Part shown: positions 22,701 through 37,700 of the stretch, piece by piece
How positions within the stretch are numbered: position 1 is the first letter of the stretch
Layout: every line of letters starts with the position of its first letter
DNA from: Mytilus trossulus
Lineage: Eukaryota > Mollusca > Bivalvia > Mytilida > Mytilidae
Reading direction: 5' to 3'
DNA length: 64,000 bases
Assembly (NCBI RefSeq): GCF_036588685.1
Contig: NC_086375.1
Location: forward strand, 36,292,566-36,356,565
The notes under the pieces: model-generated
What the model was told of the DNA's origin: nothing
What the model saw: the letters and a program-made list of their open reading frames with translations, nothing else
Databases searched by the model: none
Program-made: the position numbers and the translations under genes

Positions 22701-25700
22701 TCTCCATACGTCACATCAAATTGATTTTTAAAATCAACCAATTGACCATTGTGTGAAAATGATGCAAGAAGGGGTTTGGTCAGAGGAGTGTTCAATGAAA
22801 CTGTTGATTGGACTCCATTTGTACTATCAAATAATACTGATCCAGTAACTCTCTTTGTATTGTAAACAATATTGGAGCTGGTGGAAAATTTCTTAAGTGA
22901 TCCATCGTGACTAAAGGTAGCAGAAATGTCATGTTGTTTGCGACCACTGTATGTGAGAGCAGCCTGCGTTTTAAAGTTCAAAGGTTGTCCACTGTGGCCG
23001 ATTGAAAGAACGATATCTTCTGTGAAAGGTGTCTTTACTATTGCTTTTCCTTCAATATTCAAGTTTGATTCAAGACTGACTTGGACAGATGCTGTTTTTG
23101 TGTTGTATGTGATATCAGCAGAAGTTGTAAATGCTTTCAGTACACCAGTATGTTTGAAGTTAACAAGGACTGCATGTTGTTGGGCACCACTGTATGTAAG
23201 CCCAGCCTGAGTTTTAAAGTTCAAAGGATGTCCATTGTGACCGAAAGACAGAACAATGTCATCCATGAAAGGTGTTTTTAGAGTTGCTTTTCCTTCAATG
23301 TTCACATTTGAGTCGAAACTAACTTGAACAGCTGATTTCTTTGTGTTGTATGTCACATCAGCAGAGGTTGTAAATGCTTTCAGTGGGCCAGCATGATGAA
23401 AGTTAGCAAGAACTGCATGTTGTTTGGTACCACTGTATGTTAATTCAGCTTGTGTTTGGAAGCGATATGTGTTTCCTTGTTCATTGTTGTTGTTGAACAT
23501 AAGTGAAATTGATACTGGTTCACTTATTGGCGTTTCAATGTGTCCAGTTGCTTCAATCCTTTCTTGTATTCCTTTTGGTGCGCTGAACGAAAATTTTCCC
23601 GAAACCTTTTTCTTATTGTACGCACCGTCAAAATTTGTTCTCCATGCTTTGATTGAGCCTTCAGCATTGAAAGAAATTTCAAGTTCGTGTTGTTTCTGTC
23701 CACTGTAAGTAAGCTGAGATACGGATGTAAAGTCCACCAATTTTCCTGTGGTTTCAGTACTTATGACTACATCACGGGAAAAGGGAGATTTCAAGAAGCC
23801 GTTCATTCTAATATCTCTTAACACATCCACTGATACCTGGGCAGTCCCTGTCTTGTAACCGTAACTTAATTCCCCATTAGAAACGAACCGTCTTAGTTCT
23901 CCTTCGTGATTTACCTTAAGAGTGATATCTTCAGAGTATGGCGTTTTTATGAATGCCCTTGCATTCAAACCGCTAGAAGTTCTCAGTGTTAGCTGTCCTT
24001 CTGATCTCTTTCCATCTTGTACATATTCACCTGAACATTCAAAATCTCTCAGCTGTCCAGAATGTTTAAATGACATTTCTGCACTACGGATCATTTTGTA
24101 TGGAGTAGTAAGTGTTGCTCTTCCTTGAATTCCATTATTGCTTGAAAATTTGACTATTCCATTGGTCTTTTGAGAATTGATGTCTATATCTGCTGTGCTC
24201 TCGAAGTCATTTAGTTGCCCTTTATGGTTAATATTGAGTTCTCCTGACCTTAAAATATCGAATGGTGTTTTCATGTTTAGTCGAACTGAAAGGTCTTCGT
24301 CAGTACTAAGATTAAGATCTGCTTGAGCTGATTCTTTTCCATATGCCCCTTTGATGTTTGAAACGCATCGTCGAAGGTTCCCGCTATGTTCAAATGATAT
24401 TGACATGTCCGGTGTAAATAAGGATATGAAGGTAGCTTCTCCGTTCATTTTTGGTTCGTTTTGATACGAAATTCTGCTATTCAGAATATCTTTTCTTCCA
24501 TATGTTAACGAAACTTGGTTGTTGAGTGATGACTCAAAACTATGCGAAACGTCAAATTGACTTCTTTTTTTCTGGAAGAGAGTTTCTAGTCGTGAGGCAA
24601 AATTATTGGAAGTTCCTGAGTGTGAAAGTTTGGCTGTCATTTCTTCATATTCCTGGAATGGCGTCTTTATATCAACAGAAACAGTTAATCGGTCATTTTT
24701 GCTGACTAATGCATCTAGTGTTATAGTTTTAGAATCAGAGTAAGTTATTTCAGCTTGAGTACGGAAGTTACTTAGTGGGCCATCGTGACTGAGTAACGCC
24801 TTAAGATTGCCATAATTTTTCACCGGTGTTTGAAGAGTTGCAGATAGAATCAATGGTTGAGATGTAAATTGCAAGTCACCAATAATGTCTTTTTTGTTCT
24901 TTGAAACTTCCAGATGACATTTAAAGTTAGAAAGTTGACCATTGTGTGTAAAGCCGGCTCTCATCTTTTCATATCCGTCATGAGGTGTGTTGACAGTAAG
25001 CTCTGTTACTAGTTTTGGATCAACCGTTGATTTAACATTAGCACCCCAAACTTGTTTCCCGATTTTCAATTCCGACTGACATTTGAAGTCCCGTAAATTC
25101 CCGTCGTGTGTTACAAAAGCGGACATTTTTCTGATGCTCTTGAATGGTGTGGATATTGAAACGTCTGCCTTCAGATTTTTTATAAAGTTGAATGTCAGGT
25201 CTCCTTCAATTTCCTCCTTCTTTCCCCAGCCAATCTTTGCTTTTGTCTTGAAACTTGTACTTTTGCCTTTGTGTACAAAGAGAACTGTGATATCATCCAT
25301 GATGGGAGATGCAACCTTTAATGTTCCTTTCATTCTTTTAGCATTTGTCATTTCTATGTCTACATTGATTGGCTTATTCTTTCCGTATTTTATGAGAATG
25401 TTAGAATTAATGCTTTTTCTATTTCCACTGTGAGAGAAGGAAGCAATGGTATCTTCAACAAGAGATGACTTCATAGTGAAGGAACCTTGGAGACTCTTTC
25501 CATTATGGTAACTGATATCAAGTTGATGTTTGCCATTTTTGTCATACTGTAAGTAAGCCCCAGATAAGAATTGATTCCATGTACCTTTGTGGCTCAAGGT
25601 AGCGGTTACTGGATGGTAATTAGGAAGACGTATTGTGACTGCAGCTTGGTAGTTTTTGTTGTATTCAACAGCAAGCTCGGCATAGTAAGATTTTCCCTCT

Positions 25701-28700
25701 GGATACTCCATCTCAACTTTCGTAATGCATCCTTTGACGGTAGGTTCGTGTGTTATACTGGCTGTTAAACGTTGTAATTTTTCAAAAGGAGTTGCAATAC
25801 TGACATCAGCACTTAGCCTTTGTCCATCTAAAAGGGTTCTTGATGTCAATGATACGATCTTTCCTGGTAAGTATTCAACCTTGATATCGGTTCTCGATTT
25901 GTCATTCTCATGGCGGTTTGAGAAGGTTATTTCACTGGCTGGAAGTTGTGGGTATTGAGTTTCGAGTCTTACATTACCAGACACACCACCAATTCTGTTA
26001 AATGTAGACTTTAGTTGAATTCTTCTTACAATTGGTTGTAGTTCAAAGCTGGCAGTGGAGGTCATTGCCTTCGTATTTCCTTTAAATTCCATCTCTGTTC
26101 TAAGTCTTCTAAATGATTCAAATGGTGTAGATAATGTAACCAAAACATATTTCTGAGATCCGGTTTTCAATCGTCCTTCTATTGCAACCATTTGTTCGCC
26201 TTTCAGTAAGAGATTTCCGGTAGCAATAAGTTCACCATTTTCAGTTTTAAGATGACCTTCACTTGTAAAAAGGTTTTTGCTATTGTGGCTCATCGAGAGA
26301 ATGGTGTCCATGGAACTGTCTCTATGCAAATGACTAACCATAAGTTGTCCTTTTCCAAATGGAGTTGTGGAAGTCAATGTATACTGAACGGATGCTTCTT
26401 TCCATGCAATATTATGTCTGCCCTTAATGTTAAAACCATAATGCTCTCCATTAATGTTGGTTGTGATCACTGTTGTGATATCATTGAGTGTATTACTGTG
26501 TTGCCATGTAGAATCGTATTGGCTTGTTGGTGAAGAAAGAGCTATTTTACCGCTCTGCTGAATCATAAGACCGGCTCTATCATGTGTGAGTTTACCTTTG
26601 TATCTGTATTCATTTCCATTAATATTAAGAACTAGGCTGTTTTCGTTAGTTGTATCCTTACTTTGATGACTAAGATCTAAAGATACGGTTTGGATGGATC
26701 GAAAGTTAGATTTGACACCAGCATGTCCCAAGTATATGTTGTTTTCTTTCTTTGCAGATGCATCAACCCGTATAAAATTCTTGTTTACCTGAACAGTTAC
26801 AAGGGACTTCAAGGAGTCTTTAGCATCATGGGAAATTTCTAGGGACGAGGTTTCAAATTTATTAAATGGTGTCTTGATGTTTAAAGATCCTTGTAATTGA
26901 CGAATGCTCACTGTTTTTTTCAGGGAAAAGGCAGCCGATATTTGGTTATCTGGTTTCCAGTTGACATCAAAGTTTGTTTTATATTCGCTTGGGTCTGACA
27001 AATGGTTCATGCCAAGTTTAACATATCTTAATCCTTTTGCTGCAGTATGTACTGTTAAGCTGCCATCGATTTTGACTTGATCGTTACCATTTTTTTGTTT
27101 CAAAGATGCGTCAACAGATAGTTGTTCTTTTCCGTCAGATTTTATGTCAAAATGTGCATTTTCGTTTTTGCGATTTATGTTGATTTTGTTATTTTGCAGT
27201 GGACTTTGGAATACAAGGCTTGCATCAATATCTTGAATGTTGTTGTATGTGAGTTGAGTGTCAACAAATATGTGTTTGTCCTTGTCTGCATTCGCATCCC
27301 ATTGAATGTCCAAATGTCCAACATAGATCGGTCCCTTCTTCTTTGCTTCAAATTCACCTTTGACTTTTCTTGAAGGCACAGACACATCACCAGAAAGTCG
27401 TAAAAGTGCTGCTTTTTTGTATTGAGAACCAAATTCTACCGAATAGTTATTATTTAGTCGAGATTTGACACGGAAGTTTCTTGGATCTAGGTTGAGCAGT
27501 GCTTCAAGATGGACTGGCTTCTGTCCAGACATACTTATATCAGAGCTGACGTCATACTCTTCATCAGCAAGTTTAAGATCACTTACAACTTTTGTTTTGT
27601 GTCCAGCAATGTTTGAAATCAACTCATTGGTATATCTCCTTTTGTTCTTCTGTTCAAAATTGTTCGCAATAGAAAAGTCTTTATCATTCCATTTCAGACT
27701 TACATCCCCAGTTAAGGATGTAAATTTTTTGGACTTGTTCTTCATTACCAATGCAGCAGATACTGATTGCTTCTTGCCGTATGATAACCCAAAATTAGAA
27801 TTAATACTCTTTGGATTGTGAGAATGCTTTCCTTTCAGTTTAAGATCTAATCCCTGAAAACAGCAATATGATAATGTCATTATTTCTAAACTTTCTCATA
27901 CTATCTTTAAATGTTGAAAGCACGTGGTTTTCTATTATTCCACCATTATCAGAATTTAAAAAAATGTATATATACAATGTTATGTAACATATCGATTATC
28001 AAATAATTTCAATCCAGTAAACTCATGTATAATGAGTAACTCGCATTTAGAAGTATAGTCCCGTTAGTCCTTTTGGTCTTGGAGGTCCTGCGCTTTACCA
28101 ATACATTTTTTTTCATATTTACATAACCGCTATCAGTGAGGCATGACTCTGATTTATTAACCGGTAAGTAATTAAAGTGTACTTTAAAAGTGTCAGGAAA
28201 CTGTAATTACGTTGTTGCCAATTGTAACTGCTGTCTCTCATAACCGTTTTTTTTGGGGTTTTTTCTTAAATTAAACAGTTTTCATTTTTTATTTTCACGC
28301 TTTGTCCTGTCAGTTGCTAAATAGAGACTCTGATGAATTGTTGTTGCATTTGTAATCATATCGCATCTCCTTATTTTACATTGATATAATATTTTCCATA
28401 AAGCATTGCCCTCTTTATTTTTAGACCAGCATATACTTAAATGAATGTATACTATCTTAATCAAAAAGAATGATAATGGAGAGAAAAAATAAACATCTTA
28501 TGGTATATATGTTATGGTTTTCTTACCAGAGCCAGATGTCTAATATCACCAGTTATATCTAATTCAGATTTCTTCCATCCCAGTTCGTGACGTACTAATG
28601 ATGTAACAAAGATACGCTTGTTTTCATCCTTTGGTTTTGCACCATATCTAAGATCAAAGTTCACTTTTGTCAATCTAGCTTTGTTGTTATGTCTGTGTTG

Positions 28701-31700
28701 ATAACAACATTGTAGTCAGCATTCTTCTTGAAAGTTAAAGATCTGTAAATATAGAAAACAATATCATTCCATATTTTTTTCTTCAAATTTAATAATTGCA
28801 TTCCTAGAATTAGATTCTGAGTACCACTGACTGACTATACATCATTTACTAATTGCAGTTTTGATGTAAAACATAGAATTATGTATCTCCAACCAAACTT
28901 AAACTATAGTTGAAAGGGGCTTTATATTTGCACTCAGTATGTCAGTCTGTCCATTTGTGGTTGAAATTTACAAGACATATATAGCTTGTTGAATATTATG
29001 TGTTAATTAAACCTTAAGGTTTTACGGTGAAGCATATTAATATAGTAATTGATAATTGTCAAAATTTTAACAAACATTTCGGACAGACTCACTACATTAT
29101 CCGAATATTCAGCGATATTAGAGAATTCTCATTCGGATAGAATCAGTTACATGGAAGCTAAATAAAATGTACCACTAAAAATGTAAACTTTCATAGCATT
29201 TCTATATGTATACATACCCTTTGCCAGCCAATGACCAGACACTCTTGGTGAAACCATAATTGATTTTACTGTTGACTGTTATTTTGTCCCTGCTGATTCT
29301 TGGAATAACGTAATCTAGATTAACTCTGGTAATTACAGCAGTTTTCTGAAGTACAATATTTGAAGTTCCTTTTGCTCTTAGAAGTGGAGTTCTGATGTCA
29401 ACTTTTGACTGATACCTGGCGTTTGATTTCCTTAAAGTTCTCGTTAGTTTTGCTAAAACAGAAATTAAAAAATTCTATGTTAAATACTTCTCTATGGGAT
29501 AGCTACACTATTTCCAATAGTTATTTGCTACGATATCTGGGGCTCTTATATTGCACTAAACATTGTATTTAAAAGATTGATTAAAAATATAAGAAGATAT
29601 ATGCTTTATGTAATTGAGACTTTATTTATATTGGTTTAAGTTTTGACTTTAATAGATTATAAAAAAACTTACTAAACACTTTTACGGTTTTATCCAAAAG
29701 CCTGTCAAGTGTTATGTCCACCAAAATAAGAGAACCACTTTTATATTCCATTGATCCTCCAAGGGCTGTGACTTCCTCCTTTGGTGTACGGATGGACAAA
29801 TAAGGCATCAACTTTGTTGCTTTCTTTGTTTGTGTATTCTGCAATCTGCTTTCAAAACTATAATCCTTCCCAGGTTCAAAGGAGATGGATGTTTTTATAG
29901 AAGACATTGCTTTCTTTGAAATCAGGTTTACTGTAAAATACATATCAATTTATTCTAATATAACGTTAGTCGTGGTCTATGTTATATCTATCCACTTTTA
30001 TTTTCCATAAGTCATTGATAGTATAGCTACTTTGACACGAACTTGATACATTATGTATTGAACAATTTAAAGTTTGATTATTGCATTAACTTCAATTTTA
30101 CAAGGGTATCACCAGCCCAGTAGTCAGCACTTCGGTGTTGACATGAATATCAATAATGTGGTCATTTTTATAAATTTCCTGTATACAAAACTTTGATTTT
30201 TTCGAAACCTAAGGACTTTCTTATACCAGGCATAGATTACCTTAGCCGTATTTGGCACAACTTTTTGGAATTTTTGATCCCTAATGCTCTTCAACGTTGC
30301 ACTTGTTTGGCTGTATGAATATTTTGATATGAGCGTCACTGATGAGTCTTATGTAGACGAAACACGCGTCTGGCGTACTAAATTATAATCCTGGTACCTT
30401 TGATAACTATTAACACCACTGGGTCGATGCCACTGCTGGTGGACGTTTCGTCCCCGAGGGTATCACCAGCCCAGTAGTCAGCACTTCGGTGTTGACATGA
30501 ATATCAATAATGTGGTCATTTTTATAAATTCCTGTATACAAAACTTTGAATTTTTCGAAACCTAAGGACTTTCTTATACCAGGCATAGATTACCTTAGCC
30601 GTATTTGGCACAACTTTTTGGAATTTTTGATCCCTAATGCTCTTCAACTTTTCACTTGTTTGGCTGTATGAATATTTTGATATGAGCGTCACTGATGAGT
30701 CTTATGTAGACGAAACGCGCGTCTGGGGTACTAAATTATAATCCTGGTACCTTTGATAACTATTACAACAGTTAAGGTACAACTGCACACATAATGTTTG
30801 GCCATAATATATATTTACGGTTAACCCATAACCTACCTTTTGACTGAATGGGTTGCTTAGATAGCCCCTTTACGGTCAATTCACCATTGAAACTTTTGCC
30901 GACAACATACTCTACAGAACTGCTGAGTCTGATATTGTCCATATTTGGTATGATGATTTCAATGTATGGATTGTAAGTATAAAGCTGTCCTTTCCTTATT
31001 CTGATCCATTCTCCAGTCACAGAGTATTCATCTTTGTCGTCGATAACAATTCTTCCGGCCACTTGTTTCTGTTGATTGTCCCCAACCAATGCTCCTAAAC
31101 ATTTCAATCTTATTTAATGTTTGGTTTGATTTCGTAAATATTCATATCTTATTTGTGTAATTTTCTCTTTATCTTTATCTTTAAGAAAAATCAGTAATCA
31201 GTTTTTTATATAACAGTTCTTCAAAATAGAAGAAATATCTTTACATTGAAGGAAATATTTTAAGCACAAAATTTAAGCAGAAATTAAAACGGTTGATGTC
31301 TTTCCTATAATGTCATTTATTTACCTCTAACTGAAACTCTCTTCCATGGTGAGATCATGCTTATTTCAAGCAGAGGGTCAGATCGAACAAGACAATCAAA
31401 ACTCAATTCACGGTCTACCTTAGAGCCTGGGGTGCTAAAGGCTACTCTAGCTCTAGCCTCTTGTTTATCCTGTAATAAAACGTAGAAGTTATATAGTGTA
31501 TTTATTCATTACATCAATTCCCTTTCTGCCCTTGACACAACTAAAAACAAAATATTTGCGTTTTGATTCCTGTATTGTTCATTTGAAAGTTTGAGTCAGA
31601 CATTCAGTATTAAAATGATAACACTTTAAGTAAATGTCTCAGACAGACCATAGCGATGGAAGAAACTCTTCATGCTTTGTCGAAGAATGTTTGTGAACAT

Positions 31701-34700
31701 CAATGGGAGGTAATAGAAACAAAACATTATTACAGTATTATTAAAGTATTTTAACATATATGAAAAATTTAATGGGTTAATGAATAGTTTGCAAACTTTT
31801 TTTGAGAGCTTTTCACTTGTTTCTTTGAAGTTTTTAATTAAACCACGTGTTTGCTGAATTCTTTAATGTGTTTGATTTCCTCGTTTGATACTGCCTTATT
31901 AGGTATAATTACCTCAATTGAATTAAAGAGATAGATCAGTGTTCAAAAACTCAGGTCTTATTTTAAGTATTGTTATGGCATTACCTTCACAAATTTGTAT
32001 TCCATGTTGTAACTTTCATGTGTGTCACGTTTTAGAAGAGTGAGTCCAGCACTAACTGGTCCTGTCATTGGAAAGTATGGAGCATCGGCTACCAATGATG
32101 CGTTTGGATACTGAAGTTCAGCACAGAGTTCCAGTCCGGTAATCTTGGCAAGTTTGTCTCCAGAACATACTTTCTTAGTCTGTCTGTTAGCAGTAATCAT
32201 TTTCTGTTCTCTCTCGGATTCACGATGGACAGTGAAGAAAGCAGTCCTGTTGATAATAGTCACTTTCTTTAAATTATGTTATATTGAGTTTCATTCCCAA
32301 CTTATACCTATTACATTGGGTATCTTTGATGACTATTTATATTAAATTAAGACAAGCACTCTAAGACTATTACTTATTTAGAATTCCATAATTGATAACT
32401 TAACAATTATTTGTTTTAACAAAGTATTTAATTTCCATTGTTGTATTTAGAAATAAGAAAAATAATAATAGAATGTTTTCAAAACTATAATATATTATAA
32501 AATATTGAAAATATTACATACTTGACATTGAAAACTTCCATTTTATCAAATGGTGTTTTGATCTGTGCACTTAGTACTTTTCCATTTTTCAGTTCTACGT
32601 GTCCTTCGAGGAAAGAGGAGGAATGCATAGTGGAAACCATCTTCATTCCACTTTTTGTTACAAAGGCATCTACGCTCATCATACTGTTGATCTGGACAGC
32701 GCCACTGTGGAAACATTGAAATATCAGCGTTTAGGATCTTCGACATTAAAAGTAAAATCACAAAAATATTGAACTTAAACGAAAATGCACTTTCACTGAA
32801 TAATATACTTTACTAAAATGAAATGAATCTAACGAAGACTGATTATTTTGTATAAATAAAAAAGTATTGTCAAACAGTTATTGAAAAATACATACTAAAA
32901 TTGAAAATGGAAATGGAAAATGTGTCAAAACAACAAAACAACAAACAACAGCAGAAGGTCACCAACAGGTCTTATATCAATATACTATATTAGAGTACAT
33001 AAGCACAACAAAAATTATGTTGGAGGTGGTTATGGTAGATTTTTATGGTTATAATATACTTTTAATTGCTCTTAAATATTTGTTGACTACAAGTGTTCAC
33101 ATTGATATTAACTGTCCCCATAAGCAACACGTTCCAATAGATATGACCAACTGGTTGTGTTAAGTACCGTACAAAACTTTTCCTATTAAACCAAGTTATT
33201 TCATTTGATTTCGTCTGCAGATTGTTTCCAATCTTTTAATATTCTAGTAATACTTTACTAACCTTGGTTTCATATATCCATCCAAAGAAAGACTTGGTGA
33301 TCTGTCTGTTATTTTTGTCAAATCCATTTTACCAGAGGCACGAAGATCAACGGTAGCTGATCCATCAATGGTCAAATTTAATGGGAAGCCAGCCATTGTT
33401 GGAATGATGATACTGCTATCCAAGAATACGTAGCTCTGTGTGAAGGAGTATTCTTGTTTCTTGGCAAGAGCCGTAAGAATGTCCAGAATATTTATTGATT
33501 TACCATCCGTGATATCACTTAGTCCGGTGAATCTTGTAAACAGTAGCTCATTTCCAAAAACTCTCATGTACAGATCTCCTTTTAATGATTCAGATTCTGT
33601 GTCAAACTACAATAGCAAATTGATCTTAAGTAATAAGGTAAAACAGACTTATTTGGTCTCTTATGGTAAGTTATCTCATACCACATCTTTTATATTAAAT
33701 TGATACAATTCATATCATACAAACCAAGCTTAAAAAGATTATAAACTTTGCACTATTTATCTACAAAAGATTTTCTTAAATTTGTATCCCAAAACGATAT
33801 TTGAAATATTAAGGTTACATTAAATCTGTGGCACATTTTTAGACTGGATGTTTAACATTATATTAATGATAAAATTTACCTGTCTGTCAATGTCTTCCAT
33901 TTTAGTATTACTGATTCCTTTTATGTTCTGTTTTGTGACTTCTTTGACATCATTCTCCTGGAAGTATCCGTTAGGTCCAAAGTAAGATTCAAGAAAATAT
34001 TCAAGGCCCTCCATTCGTCCACCGATTTCTAACAGGTTGACGGAATGTCCAAAAAGGTCGAATGTTATGTTAGTCATGGCAGATCTTGGTAAGAAAGATT
34101 TTGAAGACCACACAACATTGCTGTCAATAGAAGCTCCAGTATTTAGTTTCTCAAGGAAGAAGGAGCCTTCGTAGTTTGTGGAATATTTCAGTTTTTCAAG
34201 ATCGAATTCTTTCTTCAGCGCCTGGTCGTTGATGATATTCTTTATTTCTTGTTTCAGTGGACTTGAAGTCTCCATTAAATTTGTTAAATGAGACCATACA
34301 TAAGAACCAACTTGGTTGACCTCTTCTGATTCAAGTACATTTCTAACACGAGACAGGACATTATCTGAAGGGCATGTCATAAGAGCCTGGTAAGAAGCAA
34401 TTCTCAATTCGGAATCCTCGTCTTTGTTCCTGAGGATTGCCATGACGTCGTCTCGCTGCAATAGAGAACGCAATTTATATATTCATTATTATAGACATTG
34501 TAGTTCACAATGTATGATGCTATACACAAGAATAAATTTTGTTATTTGATTTTGCCATGTGATTATGGACTTTCCGTATTGATTTTCCTCTAAGTTCAGT
34601 TTTTTTGTGATTTTACTTTTTTCTGTATAACTATTAGTATTATTGACTTTTATCATTTTATGATTCATTTACACTGAAAATGAAATACAATTTTTTAGGT

Positions 34701-37700
34701 AGACTCAATATGGACATTATACAAAATTACAAATTGAAAACTTACGCTGATTGCACATGGCATACGACGGAAGGCTTGTATAGCGGAAAGGCGGACTTCA
34801 GTGGGATTCTCTCTCTTGGTCATACAGTTAGAGATGGTGCTAATGGAATTACTAACAAATCCAGCATTTCCAAGTGATCTTAGACTACGGATCACCTAAA
34901 AAAAGTTTTAAATTAATCTTAAATGATACATGAACTTTCTTTAACCAATACAAAACAAAACATACTTCACACTTATGATTTAATCAACTATAGCATCTTT
35001 TTATTATTATAAAGTCATATAAAACTTAAATATTTAACAAAATCGTAATTCCCCAAGAATAGAAGATTGTGTTTTTAGTCAGTATTTGAAATATTAATTT
35101 TTAATTCAAAGCAAAAAAAGTTCCATATAGGTAAATCATACATTAAATAAGGTCAGATGTCACCATTATATTTCACATACCTTGCCAAGATTGTTTTTGT
35201 CTACGTAACATCCAACACCAATCTTGTCTTCTATAGAAGCAACAATACTTGCGATGTCCACATCATTTTCACATTCATTTGTCTTGCAGTAGGCATATAC
35301 GAGTGAAGAAACACCCAGCATAGCCTCTTCATTGTCCTCAGATGATATGAGTGGCTGTTCATAAATGAAAAAAGGAAAACAGGGTAAAAACCAGTATGAG
35401 CATGTCTACATACTATTATGTTCTTGAGACAAAGTTTTTAATTTTAAAGTGATGAGTTTAATTATGTTGACCTTCAATGATAGAGGTATTTTTTTATTAC
35501 AAGATTGCAATATGGTGCTTAATTTTGACAAATTATTTTGTTTATGAAATTCAACTATATTCAAAGTTTGATTGAACGCCGGAAAATTGAATACATTAAG
35601 TCACATCTGAAGTAACAGATATTTTTTCAAACAAACATAAGACCTACTTTGACTTCATTCAGCATTTCTTTTGTCGGGTCTTTGATGAATAATAAAGTTG
35701 TTAGCCACATATTTGCATCGATTCCACGAACTTCTTTCTTGTTAATCAAATTATTAATCAGTCTCAGGGCTTTTGTTCCAAGCATTGGAACGGCATCAAG
35801 GAAGAATTTTCTACAAAGCAAATATTAAAATTTTCATCAATACCAATAAAAATTCATCCTTTCAAAATGTATTTAGAATTCTAAAGCTTCAGATACAAAC
35901 TTAGTAGCAAGTGTTTCAACTGTATTTAATATTTGACAAGAATAACTGATAAATTCCACTTACTCAACTCTCTTTTGATTCGATGCACAGAACCTGGTTC
36001 CTTTCACCTTTCTGTAAATCTGTTCCAGATCATCACTTTCTAAAGCCTTCATCAGTCTAACCAGTCCAGAAAACAAAAGTGGAGTATCTGGTTTCACACT
36101 GTCAGATGTGGATACACAAATTTCATTCAGTTTACTCATGACATCCCTGATTGTACCTCTACCATCGTTAGAATGCACAAACGTCAATGGAACGCGGTGT
36201 CCAATGGAAACTGTAATACAAGAACACTGGTTCTTATATGAAACTTGGAGATATTTCTGTTGAAATACATTGTAAAAATTCTGTTTACATTTATTTTATT
36301 AAAGAAAGTTTAATTTTAATAGTTTGATAAGAGAAATATTTTTCAAAATTTCCTATTTTCAATTAGAGTCAATTATCATTAAAAAATTTCAGTGATATAT
36401 CTTTCAATGTTTTCTTACTTGAGCTAGACGATGATACCCTTTCTGTTACATATTTCAATGTCTGTTTGGTCTTTGTTATAGCACCACTGGATTCCCTTGA
36501 GAATGGTCGGAGAACATGTTCTTCTTCACATACACTGCTCTGTAGTATACCAGCCTTGCTGATGTCTTGTGAACACTCATGGCTACCTTTTATCAGTGGC
36601 AGAGACTGAATTTCCTAGAAACGTATACCAAAGCCCATTGTGGTATACATAAATTTGATAGAGCTGTCTATGCATCAGTTATAAAAAGTTGCGTATTATT
36701 AATTCCTTGTATCTTTTGTAAGTTATAAAATATAAAACTCATTTAAAGTAATATCTATTTAAATACTTGTAAAAGAAAACGTCTAAAAAAACTTTTCTGG
36801 GTGAATAGGAGTCCTATTCAAAGTCAATTTCTATTCCAGTTTAAACGAAACTCATTTTCAGTGTTATTAGAAATCGTACCCAAATCGACCCTCCATACAG
36901 AAACAGATGGACAAATTAATTAAAAGATACTATAGAATAAGACGTTTTGGCAGAAAGATAAAATAATAATTAAAACTTACAGATTTAATTTTGTATGGTG
37001 TTCCCTGCATCATTGTATTGTATCCATGTCTGTCTGTACATCCAAGCAAGTCTTTGCTCTTCTTGATTGTTCTGGAGTACCATCCGTTGCTAGATACAGT
37101 ATAGGCTGCTTTGCATTCCCCAGTGATGTCGGTCTGTGAAACAAATCAAAACAATATGAATAAAGTAAAAGTGTTGTGTATATACTATTTTTCTCTGTAT
37201 CTATAAAGATTAATAAAGATTTGCTATAATTCACCCTTTAGCTCAAAACATAAAGGTTTTTTTTAAAGTTTCATGAGTGAAACTATGATATAATTCTGCT
37301 TACCTCTTGGACTTTTTGATCCTGTGTCAGGTCATCCATTGAGTTTTGAACTGCTGAGAGGATACCACGTTTGATGTTGAGTACCCATGTTTTCTCAGGT
37401 ATGGATGTACAAAGTTCTTCAATGCGGCCATCTTGGAAGGAGAATGCCAAAGGAGATTTCTCAAGGTTAGTTCTGAACTCTCCACTTTTGTCGGCATCTA
37501 TCAGTGTTTCAGGCGCTTTAGGGTCTGATTCCAATAGTCTAACATTGTCAAGCTATAAATTTGAGAAAAGAAATTTCCATATTGAACATGTTCAATTTGT
37601 CAAAACAGCACCACAGATAAATTAACATAGAAATTTAGGTATTTGGATACGAGAAAATTACGTCTCGTTAACTTAGGCAAAGTTTAAACAGATGAATTTT

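Larger units (their letters stand above)
1..26798. repeat. Tandem segmental duplication, left unit
   Basis: Position 1 aligns with 38420 and the match runs collinearly to 26798, which aligns with 64000. Aligned landmarks include the first two exons of a gene, a spacer with nested repeats, the polyadenylation signal, the last ten exons and most of the giant exon. The offset moves between about 37.1 and 39.5 kb because of insertions and deletions in the spacers and the giant exon. I compared the copies by eye, so the exact identity is not stated. Confidence 0.93.

Noticed and set aside
25083..25433. Plus-strand open frames of 60-120 residues inside the giant exons (for example 25083-25433, 21783-22109, 62285-62635)
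   Set aside because: They lie antisense to a long, clearly coding exon, recur at matching places in both copies, and show no domain; they are shadows of the real frame.
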